A stretch of DNA of 64,000 bases from the NCBI RefSeq assembly GCF_000745345.1, contig NZ_JQNR01000004.1:806001-870000 (forward strand), in the 5' to 3' direction. Of the stretch, positions 36,137 to 45,900 are shown in pieces. A program made the translations under genes and the position numbers. The stretch is from Actinacidiphila yeochonensis CN732. Its GTDB lineage: Bacteria; Actinomycetota; Actinomycetes; Streptomycetales; Streptomycetaceae. The notes below the pieces were generated by a model. It ran no database searches. It had not been told where the DNA came from and saw nothing but the letters and a program-made list of their open reading frames with translations. Positions within the stretch are counted from its first letter, which is position 1. The number at the start of each line of letters is the position of its first letter.

Positions 36137-36450
36137 GCCCCAGCAAGCAGGACCGAAAAGCGGAAGCGGGACGCCTACGGGCGTCCCGCTTCCGCTTTTC
36201 GGGCTGCCCAGGCTCCACCGCGCCCCTCGTTCCCCGCGCCGCCCCTCGTCGGTCGACGGGACACGGCCGAGCGCACGCGCCGACAGGTGGTGGGTTTCCG
36301 TAACCCCACTGTTACCGGCCGTGCCGTTGACCGACATGATCGCGAGCCCCTACTTTCGCTTTCGGAGTCGAAGTCGCAACTTTCGGCCGTCCCTTGCCCG
36401 GTGAACAGCGGAGCCACGCACCCGGTGGCCCCGGAGGAGCGTGGTCCCAG
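36137..36450. promoter_or_regulatory. lgt-SBP gap with strong terminator and possible operators
   Basis: This 314-base gap contains the 50-base terminator described next, then GTAAC-6-GTTAC at 36300-36315, and at 36375-36385 CGCAACTTTCG, one base from the CGAAACTTTCG box known upstream of Streptomyces xylanase genes. GGAGGAG lies at 36433-36439. The less GC-rich stretch 36340-36385 probably holds the promoter. Confidence 0.45.
36153..36202 (+). terminator. Perfect 23-bp hairpin terminator after lgt
   Basis: The arms 36153-36175 and 36180-36202 are exact reverse complements around a TACG loop, ending in TTTTCGG. The stem is unusually long and mismatch-free. It lies 16 bases after the lgt stop. 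Confidence 0.85.
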
Positions 36451-37779
36451 ATGAAGCGTGCTCTGCCTCTCAGATCGGCGACGGCCGTCGCGGTCGCCGC
36501 GGTCCTCGTGGGGGCCACGGCCGGCTGCGGCGGCAGCGGCGGCAGTGGCGGTGGCGGCGGGCACGCGGACCGAGCCGGCCGGGTCACCGTCTGGTCGCTC
36601 AAGGACACGGCGCTGAACCCGCTGCAGGCGAAGTCCGTCAGGACCTACAACGCGGCCGGCCCCAAGTCCCAGGCGACGCTGGCGACCTTCGAGAACGACC
36701 CCTACAAGGCGAAGCTCGCATCCTCCCTCGGGACGGCCGCCACCCCGGACGTCTTCCTGAACTGGGGCGGCGGCAACCTCGCCGACTACGTCGAGGCCGG
36801 CCGCGTCGCCGACCTCTCCGGCGAACTCGACGCCACGTTCCGGGACGAGTTCCTGCACAGCGTGCTGGCCGCCGGCACGGTCGGCGGGAACGTCTACGGC
36901 ATACCGATGCAGGGGGTCCAGCCCGTCGCCCTGTTCTTCAACAAGGACGTCTTCGCCCAGGCCGGGATCGGAGCCGCGCCCGCGACGTGGCAGGAACTGC
37001 TCGACGACATCGACGCGTTGAAGGCCGCGGGCGTCACGCCCATCGCGCTGGCCGGCTCGCAGTCCTGGACCGAGCTGATGTGGATGGAGTACCTGCTGGA
37101 CCGGGTCGGCGGCCCCGGTGTCTTCGCCGCGATCCAGGCCGGCAAGGCCGGGGCCTGGGACGACCCGGCCGTCACGGCGGCACTGCGCATGATCCGCGAG
37201 CTCGTCGACCGGGGCGCCTTCGGCACTGACTACGGCTCGGTCGGCCAGGACTCCGGCGGCGCCGACGCGCTGCTGTCCAAGGGGCGGGCCGGCATGGAGC
37301 TGATGGGCTCCTGGGAGTACGCCTCGCAGCTCGCGAGCGCGCCGGGCTTCGTCAAGGGCGGCAAGCTCGGCTGGAGCACCTTCCCGACGGTGCCGGGAGG
37401 CAAGGGCGACCCGAAGGACGTCGTGGGAAACCCGTCGGACTTCTTCTCCGTGGCGGCCGGTTCCGGGCACCTCGCGGACGCGGCCGACTTCATCAGCAAG
37501 ACGGTCACCCAGCCCTCCTACGTCACCGGTCTGATCTCCATCGGCCAGGTCCCGGCCGTCGCCGGCATCGAGGACCAGCTCACGTCCGGCCCCAACGCGA
37601 GCTACACCACCTTCGTCTACGAAATGGTCGAGCACGCCCCGTCGTTCACCCAGTCCTGGGACCAGGCGCTCTCCCCGGCGACCGGGCAGGCCATGCTGGC
37701 CGCTCTCCAGAAGGTCTTCAACGGCACGTCGACGACCAGGGAGTTCGTCTCGACCATGGACGCCCTGCACGCCAGGTAG
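36451..37779 (+). CDS. ABC transporter extracellular sugar-binding lipoprotein
   Basis: 442 residues. A lipoprotein signal with TAGC as lipobox places the lipid-modified Cys at 26, followed by a Gly/Ser spacer. The family-1 solute-binding pattern follows: VTVWSLKDTALNPLQ, PDVFLNWGGGNLADYVEAG, NVYGIPMQGVQPVALFFNKDVFAQAG, and GRAGMELMGSWEYASQL. Such proteins deliver oligosaccharides to a CUT1-type importer. No permease or ATPase gene is adjacent, so it is an orphan that would have to share another importer's channel. GGAGGAG lies 12 nt before the ATG. Operator-like CGCAACTTTCG lies 66 bases upstream. Bounded by hairpins on both sides, so probably transcribed alone. Confidence 0.9.
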   Translation: MKRALPLRSATAVAVAAVLVGATAGCGGSGGSGGGGGHADRAGRVTVWSLKDTALNPLQAKSVRTYNAAGPKSQATLATFENDPYKAKLASSLGTAATPDVFLNWGGGNLADYVEAGRVADLSGELDATFRDEFLHSVLAAGTVGGNVYGIPMQGVQPVALFFNKDVFAQAGIGAAPATWQELLDDIDALKAAGVTPIALAGSQSWTELMWMEYLLDRVGGPGVFAAIQAGKAGAWDDPAVTAALRMIRELVDRGAFGTDYGSVGQDSGGADALLSKGRAGMELMGSWEYASQLASAPGFVKGGKLGWSTFPTVPGGKGDPKDVVGNPSDFFSVAAGSGHLADAADFISKTVTQPSYVTGLISIGQVPAVAGIEDQLTSGPNASYTTFVYEMVEHAPSFTQSWDQALSPATGQAMLAALQKVFNGTSTTREFVSTMDALHAR

Positions 37780-37831
37780 ACCCTGGCCGCGCCGCGCCTG
37801 CTTGCCGCGCGTCCTCCCCGCAGGGAAAACG

Positions 37832-37870
37832 GGCGTCCCCCGGCGGCCAGGAGGGCTGCCGGGGGACGCC
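37832..37870. terminator. Bidirectional terminator between SBP and response-regulator genes
   Basis: GGCGTCCCCCGGC and GCCGGGGGACGCC form a perfect 13-bp stem around a 13-base loop. It separates the convergent genes ending at 37779 and 37912. Confidence 0.75.
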
Positions 37871-37911
37871 GGGGACGCGGTGGTCGCGAAGGGGGCGCGG
37901 AGGCGCCGTGC

Positions 37912-38349
37912 TCAGCGGTGCTGCGGGATCGTCGCGATCTCCAGGAAGAACGTGTCGATGCCGCGCACCGCCGCGAGGAAGTCGTCCAGGTTGACCGGCT
38001 TCGTCACGAAGGCGTTGGCGTGGTGCAGGTAGGCGGCCGACACGTCGTCCGCCGCCGAGGAGGTGGTGAGCACCACGACCGGGATGAGCGCCAGCTCCGG
38101 GGACTCCTTGAGCACGGCCAGCAGCTCGCGCCCGTTCATCCGGGGCATGTTGAGGTCGAGCACGATCAGGTCGGGGCGGGCGGAGGACGGGTCGCGCAGG
38201 TACTCCAGCGCGGCGATGCCGTCGTCGGCGCGGACGATCTCGCGGGCCACGTGCTCCTGGGTCAGCGCCTCCTCGATGAGGAGGGCGTCCGCGTTGTCGT
38301 CCTCCACGAGGAGCACGCGGTGGAAGTGGTCCGGCGTGGCGGCGTTCAT
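37912..38349 (-). CDS. Single-domain response regulator (Rcp1-like)
   Basis: 145 residues, only a receiver domain: VLLVEDDNADALLIEEAL, phosphoacceptor Asp65 in LIVLDLNMPRMNG, Thr pair in VVVLTTSS, and Lys in NAFVTKPVNLDDF. There is no output domain, as in Rcp1-type regulators that relay phosphate to or from a hybrid partner. The ATG at 38349 has AGGA 8 nt upstream; an ATG three codons earlier (38358) is possible. It diverges from a CHASE3 kinase and a receiver-phosphatase gene, a frequent actinobacterial trio. The phosphate source is probably that kinase. Confidence 0.88.
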   Translation of the reverse strand: MNAATPDHFHRVLLVEDDNADALLIEEALTQEHVAREIVRADDGIAALEYLRDPSSARPDLIVLDLNMPRMNGRELLAVLKESPELALIPVVVLTTSSAADDVSAAYLHHANAFVTKPVNLDDFLAAVRGIDTFFLEIATIPQHR

Positions 38350-38664
38350 GAGCGGCATCCTGGCTTTCGTCGGCGGGGAACGGGCGGGACGGGCGGGGTC
38401 GCGGGCGGGCAGGGGGAGGGTGCCGGTCGTCGGCGGAGAGCGACCTCAGGATAGGCCCCGGCCTCCGGACCGGGACCACGCGGCGGTCCCGGAGCGGTGC
38501 CGCCCCGGGCGGCGCGGCACCGGCCGCCCGGTCGGCCGTGAGCCGGCCCGCGGCCGTTGCCGCTGCCTGTAGCATGACCCGGCCGCGTCCCACCGCAGCC
38601 GGGCGCCGCTTCGCCGGCCCCGTCCCGGGACCGGCCGCAGCGTCGAGGAGCGGAGGGAAAGCCC

Positions 38665-40344
38665 ATGGCCGACGACGAGACCGGACAGGGCGCCGCCGGG
38701 ATACCGGTCGCCGGTTCCGACCGTGCGCCGGGGCGTGCCGCGCAGGGCTGGACGACCCGGCGCTGGCTCACCGCGGGCGTCTCCGTGACGGTGGTCCTGC
38801 TGGCCGTACTGGCCTCGCTCGGGGCGTGGGTCTTCGCCCGCTCCACCAGCACCTCCAACCACCTCGTCTACACCACCACGCCCGCGCTGATCGCCGCCGC
38901 GAAGCTGGAACAGAGCTTCACCGACGAGGAGACGGGGTCGCGCGGCTACGGCCTGTCCGGGCAGCGCTCCTTCCTCCAGCCCTACCAGGACGGTCTGAAG
39001 TCCGAGCAGTCGGCCGCCGCCCGGCTGCACACGCTGCTGCCGTCCGGCTCCTCGGGCGCGGACGAACTGACCCGCACCCTGGCACTGGGCGACGCGTGGA
39101 AGTCCGCGTTCGGCCGCCCCGTCGCGGAGGCGGCGCCCGCCGACGTGGTGCGCACCGCGGCCTCCCGCGCCGACGAGGGCAAGGCGGCGTTCGACGCCTT
39201 CCGCGCCGAGTCCGCCCGGCTCCAGGCGACGCTCCGTGCCGACCAGGCACGCGGGCGCCACGAGCTGGTCCGGGTGCGCGCCGAGCGGAACTGGATCTTC
39301 TCGCTGATCGCCGCGGTCGTCCTGGCCCTCATGGTGCTGGTCACCATCGGGCTGCGACGGGCCGTGACCGGGCCGCTGGAGGGCCTGTCCGCCGACGTAC
39401 GGCGGGTGGCGCGCGGCGACTTCCGGCACGAGGTGCGCGGTTCGGGCCCCGCCGACATCCGGCGGCTCGCCCAGGACGTCGAGTCGATGCGCCAACGCCT
39501 CGCCGACGAGCTGGCGTTCAGCGACGCCGCCCGTGAACGACTCGACGAGCAGGCCACCGACCTGCGCCGCTCCAACGCGGAGCTGGAGCAGTTCGCGTAC
39601 GTCGCCTCGCACGACCTCCAGGAGCCGCTGCGCAAGGTCGCCAGCTTCTGCCAGCTCCTCCAGCGCCGCTACGCCGACCAACTGGACGCGCGGGCCGGGC
39701 AGTACATCGAGTTCGCGGTGGACGGTGCGAACCGGATGCAGACGCTCATCAACGACCTGCTGGCCTTCTCCCGGGTCGGCCGGCTGCACGGCGAGTCCGA
39801 AGGGGTCGACCTGGAGGAGGTGTTCACGCGCACCAGCGAGGCGCTGAGCATGGCCGTGGAGGACACCGGCGCCGAGCTGGTCCACGACCCGCTGCCCAAG
39901 GTGGTGGGCGACCGCACGCAGTTGGCCATGCTGCTCCAGAACCTGGTCGCGAACGCCCTGAAGTTCCGCCGGCCCGACGTGCCGCCCCGGGTGGAGGTCT
40001 CCTGCCGGCAGGAGGACGGGGCCTGGCACTTCGCCGTCGCCGACAACGGCATCGGCATCGCCCCCGAGTACGCGGAGAAGGTGTTCGTGATCTTCCAGCG
40101 GCTGCACACCCGGGACGCCTACCCCGGCAACGGGATCGGCCTGGCGCTGTGCAAGAAGATCGTGGAGTACCACGGCGGCGCCATCGGCATCGACACCGAC
40201 CGGGAGTCGGGGGCCCGCATCACGTTCACACTGCCCGTCGCGGAACCGTCCGCCGAGAGGGCCGGCGGCGCCGACGCGGACACGGGGAAGGCCGGGAGTG
40301 CCGGGGGCGCCGCCCAGACCGTACCGACGGGCGGGACGGCGTGA
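38665..40344 (+). CDS. Membrane sensor histidine kinase (CHASE3-HAMP-HisKA-HATPase)
   Basis: 559 residues. The first membrane helix is at ~35-57 and the second at ~212-233. The loop between carries CHASE3 features (EQSFTDEETGSRGYGLSGQRSFLQPY). HAMP follows (RRAVTGPLEGLSADVRRVARGDF), then a coiled-coil and the kinase domain with YVASHDLQEPLRKV (His316), and an HATPase domain with LVANALKFRRPD, DNGIGI and GNGIGLALCKKIVEYHGG. This is the phytochrome-like/Rcp-associated kinase type. The extracytoplasmic signal is unknown. Start ATG at 38665 with GGAGG 12 nt upstream. GTGA overlap with the next gene makes a two-gene operon; a single-domain regulator is divergent. Confidence 0.92.
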   Translation: MADDETGQGAAGIPVAGSDRAPGRAAQGWTTRRWLTAGVSVTVVLLAVLASLGAWVFARSTSTSNHLVYTTTPALIAAAKLEQSFTDEETGSRGYGLSGQRSFLQPYQDGLKSEQSAAARLHTLLPSGSSGADELTRTLALGDAWKSAFGRPVAEAAPADVVRTAASRADEGKAAFDAFRAESARLQATLRADQARGRHELVRVRAERNWIFSLIAAVVLALMVLVTIGLRRAVTGPLEGLSADVRRVARGDFRHEVRGSGPADIRRLAQDVESMRQRLADELAFSDAARERLDEQATDLRRSNAELEQFAYVASHDLQEPLRKVASFCQLLQRRYADQLDARAGQYIEFAVDGANRMQTLINDLLAFSRVGRLHGESEGVDLEEVFTRTSEALSMAVEDTGAELVHDPLPKVVGDRTQLAMLLQNLVANALKFRRPDVPPRVEVSCRQEDGAWHFAVADNGIGIAPEYAEKVFVIFQRLHTRDAYPGNGIGLALCKKIVEYHGGAIGIDTDRESGARITFTLPVAEPSAERAGGADADTGKAGSAGGAAQTVPTGGTA

Positions 40345-41549
40345 GCGTCGACGGCGCCATGCGGGTGGGCGCCCAGCGGCAGTCGGACCGGCCCGCGGCG
40401 CAGCCGGACGCGTACTACCGCCTGCTGCTCGTCGAGGACGACGCCGGCGACGCGCTGCTGGTCGAGGAGTACCTCGCCGACACCTCGCTCGACCACCGGC
40501 TGCGCTGGACCCAGACGCTCGCCGACGGCCTCGCCGCCGCGGCCGAGGACCCGCCGGACTGCATCCTGCTCGACCTGCACCTGCCGGACGCGGCCGGGGT
40601 CGACGCCGTCGTCCGGGTCCAGGCGGCCCTGCCGGACGCGGCGATCATCGTGCTCACCGGCCTGGCCGAGGGCCGCGCCGGCAGCGACGCGGTGGCCGCG
40701 GGCGCCCAGGACTACCTCGTCAAGGGACAGGTCACCGGGGAGCTGCTGGAGCGCTCGGTCCGCTACGCCGCAAGCCGCAAGCACGCCCAGCGGACCGCCT
40801 CTGAGCTGCGGCTGAAGGAGCGGCAGGCCGAGGAGAACAGCCGGCTGGAGCGCGGCCTGCTGCCCAAGCCGCTGCTGCGCCGCGCCCGGGTCACCGCCAC
40901 CTCCTGCTACCTGCCCGGCCGCGAGGGCGCGCTGCTGGCCGGCGACTTCCTCGACGTGGTGGAGACCCCGGACGGCGTCGTGCACGCCGTCATCGGCGAC
41001 GTCAGCGGGCACGGGCCGGACGAGGCGGCCGTCGGGGTGTTGCTGCGCATTGCCTGGCGCACCATGGTGCTGTCGGGCAACGCGCCGGTGGACGTGCTGG
41101 CGATGATGGAGACCATCCTGTCGGCGGAGCGGACGTACGAGGCGATGTTCGCCACCGTCGCCACGCTCACGCTGACCCCGGGGAGCAGCCACTGCGAGGT
41201 GACGCTGGCCGGGCACGACGCGCCGCTGCTGATCCAGGACGGCCGGGCGACGCAGCTGGCGGCGGTGCCGGGCATGGCACTGGGCATGATGCCGGGGCAT
41301 GCCGTCTGGCAGCCGGTACGGCAGGCGCTGCCCGCGTCCGCGTCGCTGCTGCTGCACACCGACGGGCTCACCGAGGGCCACACCGGAGCCGGACCGGAGC
41401 GGCTGGGCACGGAGGGGCTGGTGTCGGTGATCGGCTCCGCGCCCGACCCCTCCGGCCAGGCACTGATCGACCACCTGACGGCGACCACCCGGCGGATGGA
41501 CGCGGGCCGCCACCTCGACGACGTGGCGATGCTGCTGCTGACCTGGTAG
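40341..41549 (+). CDS. Receiver-PP2C phosphatase (RsbU/SpoIIE type)
   Basis: 402 residues. An N-terminal receiver (25-145) has VEDDAGDALLVEEYL, Asp78 in LLDLHLPDAAG and Lys in DYLVKGQ. A coiled-coil linker (ERQAEENSRLERGLLPKPL) leads to a SpoIIE/PP2C phosphatase (185-400) with LAGDFLDVVETPDG, GDVSGHGPDEAAVG, LAGHDAPLL and DDVAMLLLTW, carrying the metal-binding Asp residues. Phosphorylation of the receiver by the upstream kinase probably switches the phosphatase, which would dephosphorylate an anti-sigma antagonist such as a STAS protein. GTG start overlaps the kinase stop by 4 bases. The STAS protein at 14141 is one possible target, but distant. Confidence 0.92.
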   Translation: MSVDGAMRVGAQRQSDRPAAQPDAYYRLLLVEDDAGDALLVEEYLADTSLDHRLRWTQTLADGLAAAAEDPPDCILLDLHLPDAAGVDAVVRVQAALPDAAIIVLTGLAEGRAGSDAVAAGAQDYLVKGQVTGELLERSVRYAASRKHAQRTASELRLKERQAEENSRLERGLLPKPLLRRARVTATSCYLPGREGALLAGDFLDVVETPDGVVHAVIGDVSGHGPDEAAVGVLLRIAWRTMVLSGNAPVDVLAMMETILSAERTYEAMFATVATLTLTPGSSHCEVTLAGHDAPLLIQDGRATQLAAVPGMALGMMPGHAVWQPVRQALPASASLLLHTDGLTEGHTGAGPERLGTEGLVSVIGSAPDPSGQALIDHLTATTRRMDAGRHLDDVAMLLLTW

Positions 41550-41821
41550 CCGGGAAGCCGAGGCCCGCCGGGCAGGCGAGGACGCCGGCACGCGAAGGGC
41601 CGGCCTCCGCCCGAGCACCCCTCGGGGGCGGTCGGGCTCCGAGCCCTGGCGTACGGCCGACCGCTGTCCGGCGGCCTGGCAGGAGGCGCCAGGGCGGCGC
41701 CGACGCCGCCGTACTCAGGGCCGACCGGCGGGGCGGCGCGCCCGGCGGCCGGGGCGGGCAGGATGCCCGGCGGGACGGTCGCGCCGGACAGGACGGCCCC
41801 CCGCGAGCGGAAGGACGGCGG

Positions 41822-42592
41822 ATGACGGGTGCGGGCGTTGGAGGAGCCGGTCGCGGCCGGGGAGCCGGGAGACCGGACGGGGCCGCCGGCGCGCCGGGGG
41901 AGCGGCTGCGGGTGCTGCGGATGCCCGACGTCCCGGTCGGCGCGGTGCTCGTCCTGCACGGCGGGCGCAGCGAGGACACCCGCGCCCCGGGCCGGGTCAA
42001 CGCCCCCGGGCTGCGCATGCGCCCCTTCGGCACGGCGCTGCTGCGGGCCACCCGCGACCAGGGTGTCGCCGTCGCCGAGGCGCGCTACCGGCGGCGCGGG
42101 TGGAACGGCGGCCGCGCCGACGCCGCGGTGGACGCCGCCGCCGCCCTCGACCGGCTGGCGGCGCGGACCGGCGGCGCCCCGGCGGTGCTGCTCGGCCACT
42201 CGATGGGCGGCCGGGCGGCGCTGCGCGCGGCCGGACGGCCCGGGGTCGCCGGCGTCGTGGCCCTCGCCCCCTGGTGTCCGCCGGGCGAGCCCGTCGCCCA
42301 CCTCGCCGGCCGCTCGCTGGTCTTCGCGCACGCCGAGGGCGACCGCGTCACCTCGCCCGCTGACGCGCTGCGGATGGCCGCCGAGGCACGGGCGGCGGGG
42401 GCGCTGGTGTGCCGGTACGTCCTGTCGGGCGGCGACCACACGATGCTGCGCCGGGCGCGGGACTGGCACCGGCTGGCCGTGCTGGGCGTGTGCGGCCTGC
42501 TCGGCGTCGGCCCGCTGCCGGACGCGGCCGCCGAGGCGTTCGCGCTTCCCCCGGACGACGCCTCGGGCGGCCTCGCCCTCCCGTTCCCGTGA
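41822..42592 (+). CDS. Alpha/beta-hydrolase family protein
   Basis: 256 residues with the alpha/beta-hydrolase core: an oxyanion-hole strand VGAVLVLHGGRSED, the nucleophile elbow GHSMGG (Ser127), an acid region (VFAHAEGDRVTSPADA), and the catalytic His in GGDHTMLRRARDW. The N-terminal ~30 residues are Gly/Arg-rich. Members are esterases, lipases or dienelactone-hydrolase-like enzymes; the substrate cannot be told. No signal peptide, so cytoplasmic. ATG start after GGACGGCGG. It stands alone, 272 bases downstream of the phosphatase gene, and is followed by a 386-base gap. Confidence 0.8.
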   Translation: MTGAGVGGAGRGRGAGRPDGAAGAPGERLRVLRMPDVPVGAVLVLHGGRSEDTRAPGRVNAPGLRMRPFGTALLRATRDQGVAVAEARYRRRGWNGGRADAAVDAAAALDRLAARTGGAPAVLLGHSMGGRAALRAAGRPGVAGVVALAPWCPPGEPVAHLAGRSLVFAHAEGDRVTSPADALRMAAEARAAGALVCRYVLSGGDHTMLRRARDWHRLAVLGVCGLLGVGPLPDAAAEAFALPPDDASGGLALPFP

Positions 42593-42978
42593 CGGACGGC
42601 CCGGGCGGGAGAGCGACCGGCCGGCGGCGTCGCCCGGTGCCTCGCCCGGCACGGTGTGCTCCGCTCGGCACCCCGGCACGCGTCCTCCCGGCGTTGGCCG
42701 ACAGAGCCGCGCAGGCCCACGACGAGGCTGTCCGGCGGGCTTGCGACGACACGCGCCGGCGCGCCTCGCCACCGGGCGGACCGTGCCGGTCGCGACACGA
42801 GTCGCCCATGTGCCCGGGGCGAGGAGGCATCCCATGTATCCAATCCCAACTGGCCCTGAACGAGGGCCAATTCGGTGCACGCTCTGGACTGGCCCCCCGA
42901 CCCGGACTATAAAACCTCCTACGAATCACGCGCGACGCATCACGCTGCCCCCATGCCGCCCCCCTCCTTGGAGGAGCC
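42593..42978. promoter_or_regulatory. Control region of the second GH95-like gene
   Basis: 386 bases without a gene. It contains TGGCCCT-5-AGGGCCA at 42851-42869, a likely operator, and TATAAA at 42908-42913 as a -10 element, followed by GGAGGAG directly before the GTG start at 42979. A short GC-rich stretch left of it has no recognised function. Confidence 0.5.
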
Positions 42979-45900
42979 GTGTCCGCTCGTCCCGTGCTGC
43001 GCAGACGCCTGGCCGCCTGCGCCGCCGCCCTTCTCACGCTGCCCCTCGCGGGCCTCGGCGCCATCGCCACCCAGGCCGCCGCCGCGACCGTCACGACCGC
43101 CTGGCACAACGGCGCGTTCGCGGTCGACACCGGCGGCGTCGTCTCCCGCTCCGACATCGTCCTCGGCCGGCCCGACACCGACCCGGCGCAGTCCCTGCCG
43201 CTCGGCAACGGCTCGCTCGGCGTGGCCGCCTGGGCCGCCGGCGGCTTCACCGCGCAGCTCAACCGCAACGACACCCAGCCGAACCGGCTCTCCCCCGGGC
43301 AGGTGCAGATCCCGGGCCTGTCGGCGATGACGTCCGCCTCGGACTTCACCGGTTCCCTGGACCTCTACAACGGGGTGCTCACCGAGTCCGGCGGCGGGAT
43401 GACCCTCAAGGCGTGGGTACCGGCGGGCAAGGACGAACTGGTGGTGGACGTCACCGGCGCCGCCCCGTCGGTCCAGCAGACGGCCACCCTGAGCCTGTGG
43501 AGCGGGCGTTCGCCGGCCGCCGCGGCCTCGGGCGGGGTCGGCACCCTGGCGCAGACCTGGGTGGACAACTCCCAGTCCGGCTCCTCCGGGAAGACCTTCG
43601 GCGCGATGGCGGGGATCACCGCGGGCGGCCGGAACGTGACGGCGTCGGTGGTCAACTCCACCCAGGTGCGCGTCTCCTTCACCCCGAACGCCGACGGCTC
43701 CTTCCGCGTGGTCACCGCCGCCCCGTCCTGGACCGGCGGCGACGCGGCGTCCACCGCCTCGGGCGTGGTCGGCTCGGACGCGACGGCGAGCACCTCGTCG
43801 CTGCTGGCGACGCAGTCCTCCTGGTGGAACTCCTTCTGGTCCGGCAGCGGCGTGGTGGAGATGAACTCCTCCGACGGCACCGCCCAGTACCTGGAGAACC
43901 TGCGGACCCTCTACCTCTACTTCGAAGCCGCCTCGATGCGCGGCGGCCAGTACCCGGGCAGCCAGGCCGGCGTCGCCGACATGTTCGCCTTCGACCAGGA
44001 CCACCAGGAGTGGTACCCGGCCGGCTACTGGCTGTGGAACCTGCGCGGCCAGATCGCCGCGAACCTCAGCTCCGGCAACTACGCCCTGAACCTGCCGGTG
44101 TTCGACCTGTACCTCAACAACCTCTCGGCCATGAAGACCTGGACGTCCGCGCAGATGGGCGGCAAGGCCGGCATCTGCGTCCCGGAGACGATGCGCTTCA
44201 ACGGCAACGGCTACTACAACGGCGGCAGCGCCTCGCAGAACGCCTCCTGCGCCCTCGCGTCGAGCCCGAGCTACAACGCGGAGACCATCACCAGCGGCGC
44301 CGAGATCGCGCTGTGGGTATGGCAGCAGTACCAGGACACCGGCAGCACCTCGTTCCTGCAGAAGTACTACCCGCTGATGCAGCAGGCCGCGACCTTCCTG
44401 CTGGCGTACCAGTCCACCGGCTCCGACGGCTACCTGCACGCCGTCGCCAACGCCCACGAGACACAGTGGGCGGTGCAGGACCCGACCACCGATCTCGCCG
44501 CCGACCAGGCCCTGTTCACCGCCACCGCCGCGGCCGCCGGCATCCTCGGCACGGACTCCGCGCTCGTCACCCAACTGCACACCGCGCTGGGCCAGATCGA
44601 GCCGTACGCCCGCACCGACGCGGCCACCAGGAAGCAGTTGCTGACGTCCTCCGCCGACGCGCAGGGCACGGACGTCATCGCCGACTCCTACCAGCCCTCC
44701 GCCGCGCTCAACAACGTGGAGAACGTCGGGCTCGAACCGGTCTGGCCCTACGGACTGATCGGCGACGCCTCCGGCTCCCTCACCTCGCTGGCGGTGCGCA
44801 CCTACAACTCCCGCCCCAACGTCGACGCCAACGACTGGAGCTTCGACGCCGTGCAGGCCGCCCGGCTGGACCTCGGCAGCCAGGTCTCGGCGATGCTGAC
44901 CGCCAACACCCAGAAGTACCAGGCGTACATCAACGGCCTCGGCTCGCTGTCCGGCAGCACTCCGGGGTCCGAGCCCTACCTGGAGCAGTCCTCGACCGTG
45001 GCCACCGCCATCGACGAGGCCCTGGCCACCGACTACGACGGCACGCTGCGCTTCGCCCCCGCCTGGCCCTCCGGCTGGGACGCGGCCGGCACCGTGTACA
45101 TCCAGGGCGGCTCCAAGGTCGACGTCCAGGTCGAGGGAGGCACCCTCGCCACCGCCGCCATCCAGGCCGGCAGCACCGGCACCCTCACGGTGCGCAACCC
45201 GTGGCCGGGCAGCCAGGCCGAGGTCGTCAACGGCTCCACCGGTGCCGTCACCGTCGCGGCCACCAGCGCCACCACCTTCTCCGTACCCGTCACCGCCGGC
45301 TCGTCCTACCTGGTCGAACGGCCCTCCAGCCTGACCACCGCACTGCCCTACGCGCAGGTCACCGGCACCAGGGCGACCACCGCCAAGCACCTGGGCGGCG
45401 TGCAGATCGGCCTGGACGCCGGTTCCACGACGACCTACGCGAACCTCGCCGCCACGTTCAACGACGTCGCCATCACCGCGGACGACAACACCGCCCCCGG
45501 GAACTTCGACGGCGGCGGCGCCAGCTTCTCCCAGACGGCGATGACCAGCGCCCACGCCGGGCCCGGCGCGAGCATCACCTCCTCGGGCGTCACCTTCACC
45601 GTCCCCAACGTCGCGGCCGGCACCAACGACAACACCGTCGCCCAGGGGCAGAAGATCGCGCTGAAGGGCACCGGAACCCTCGGGTTCCTGGTCTCGGCCA
45701 GCTACGGCCCGGCCACCGGCACCGGCACCCTCACCTACACCGACGGCAGCACCCAGAGCTACACCCTCACCTCACCCGACTGGTTCTCCACCGGCCCGCC
45801 CAGCGGGGGAGCGCTCGCCGTCAGCTCCGACCACCAGAACCGGCAGGGCAACACCACCTACGCCGGAACCGGCAACATCTTCTCCGAGACGGTCGCGCTC

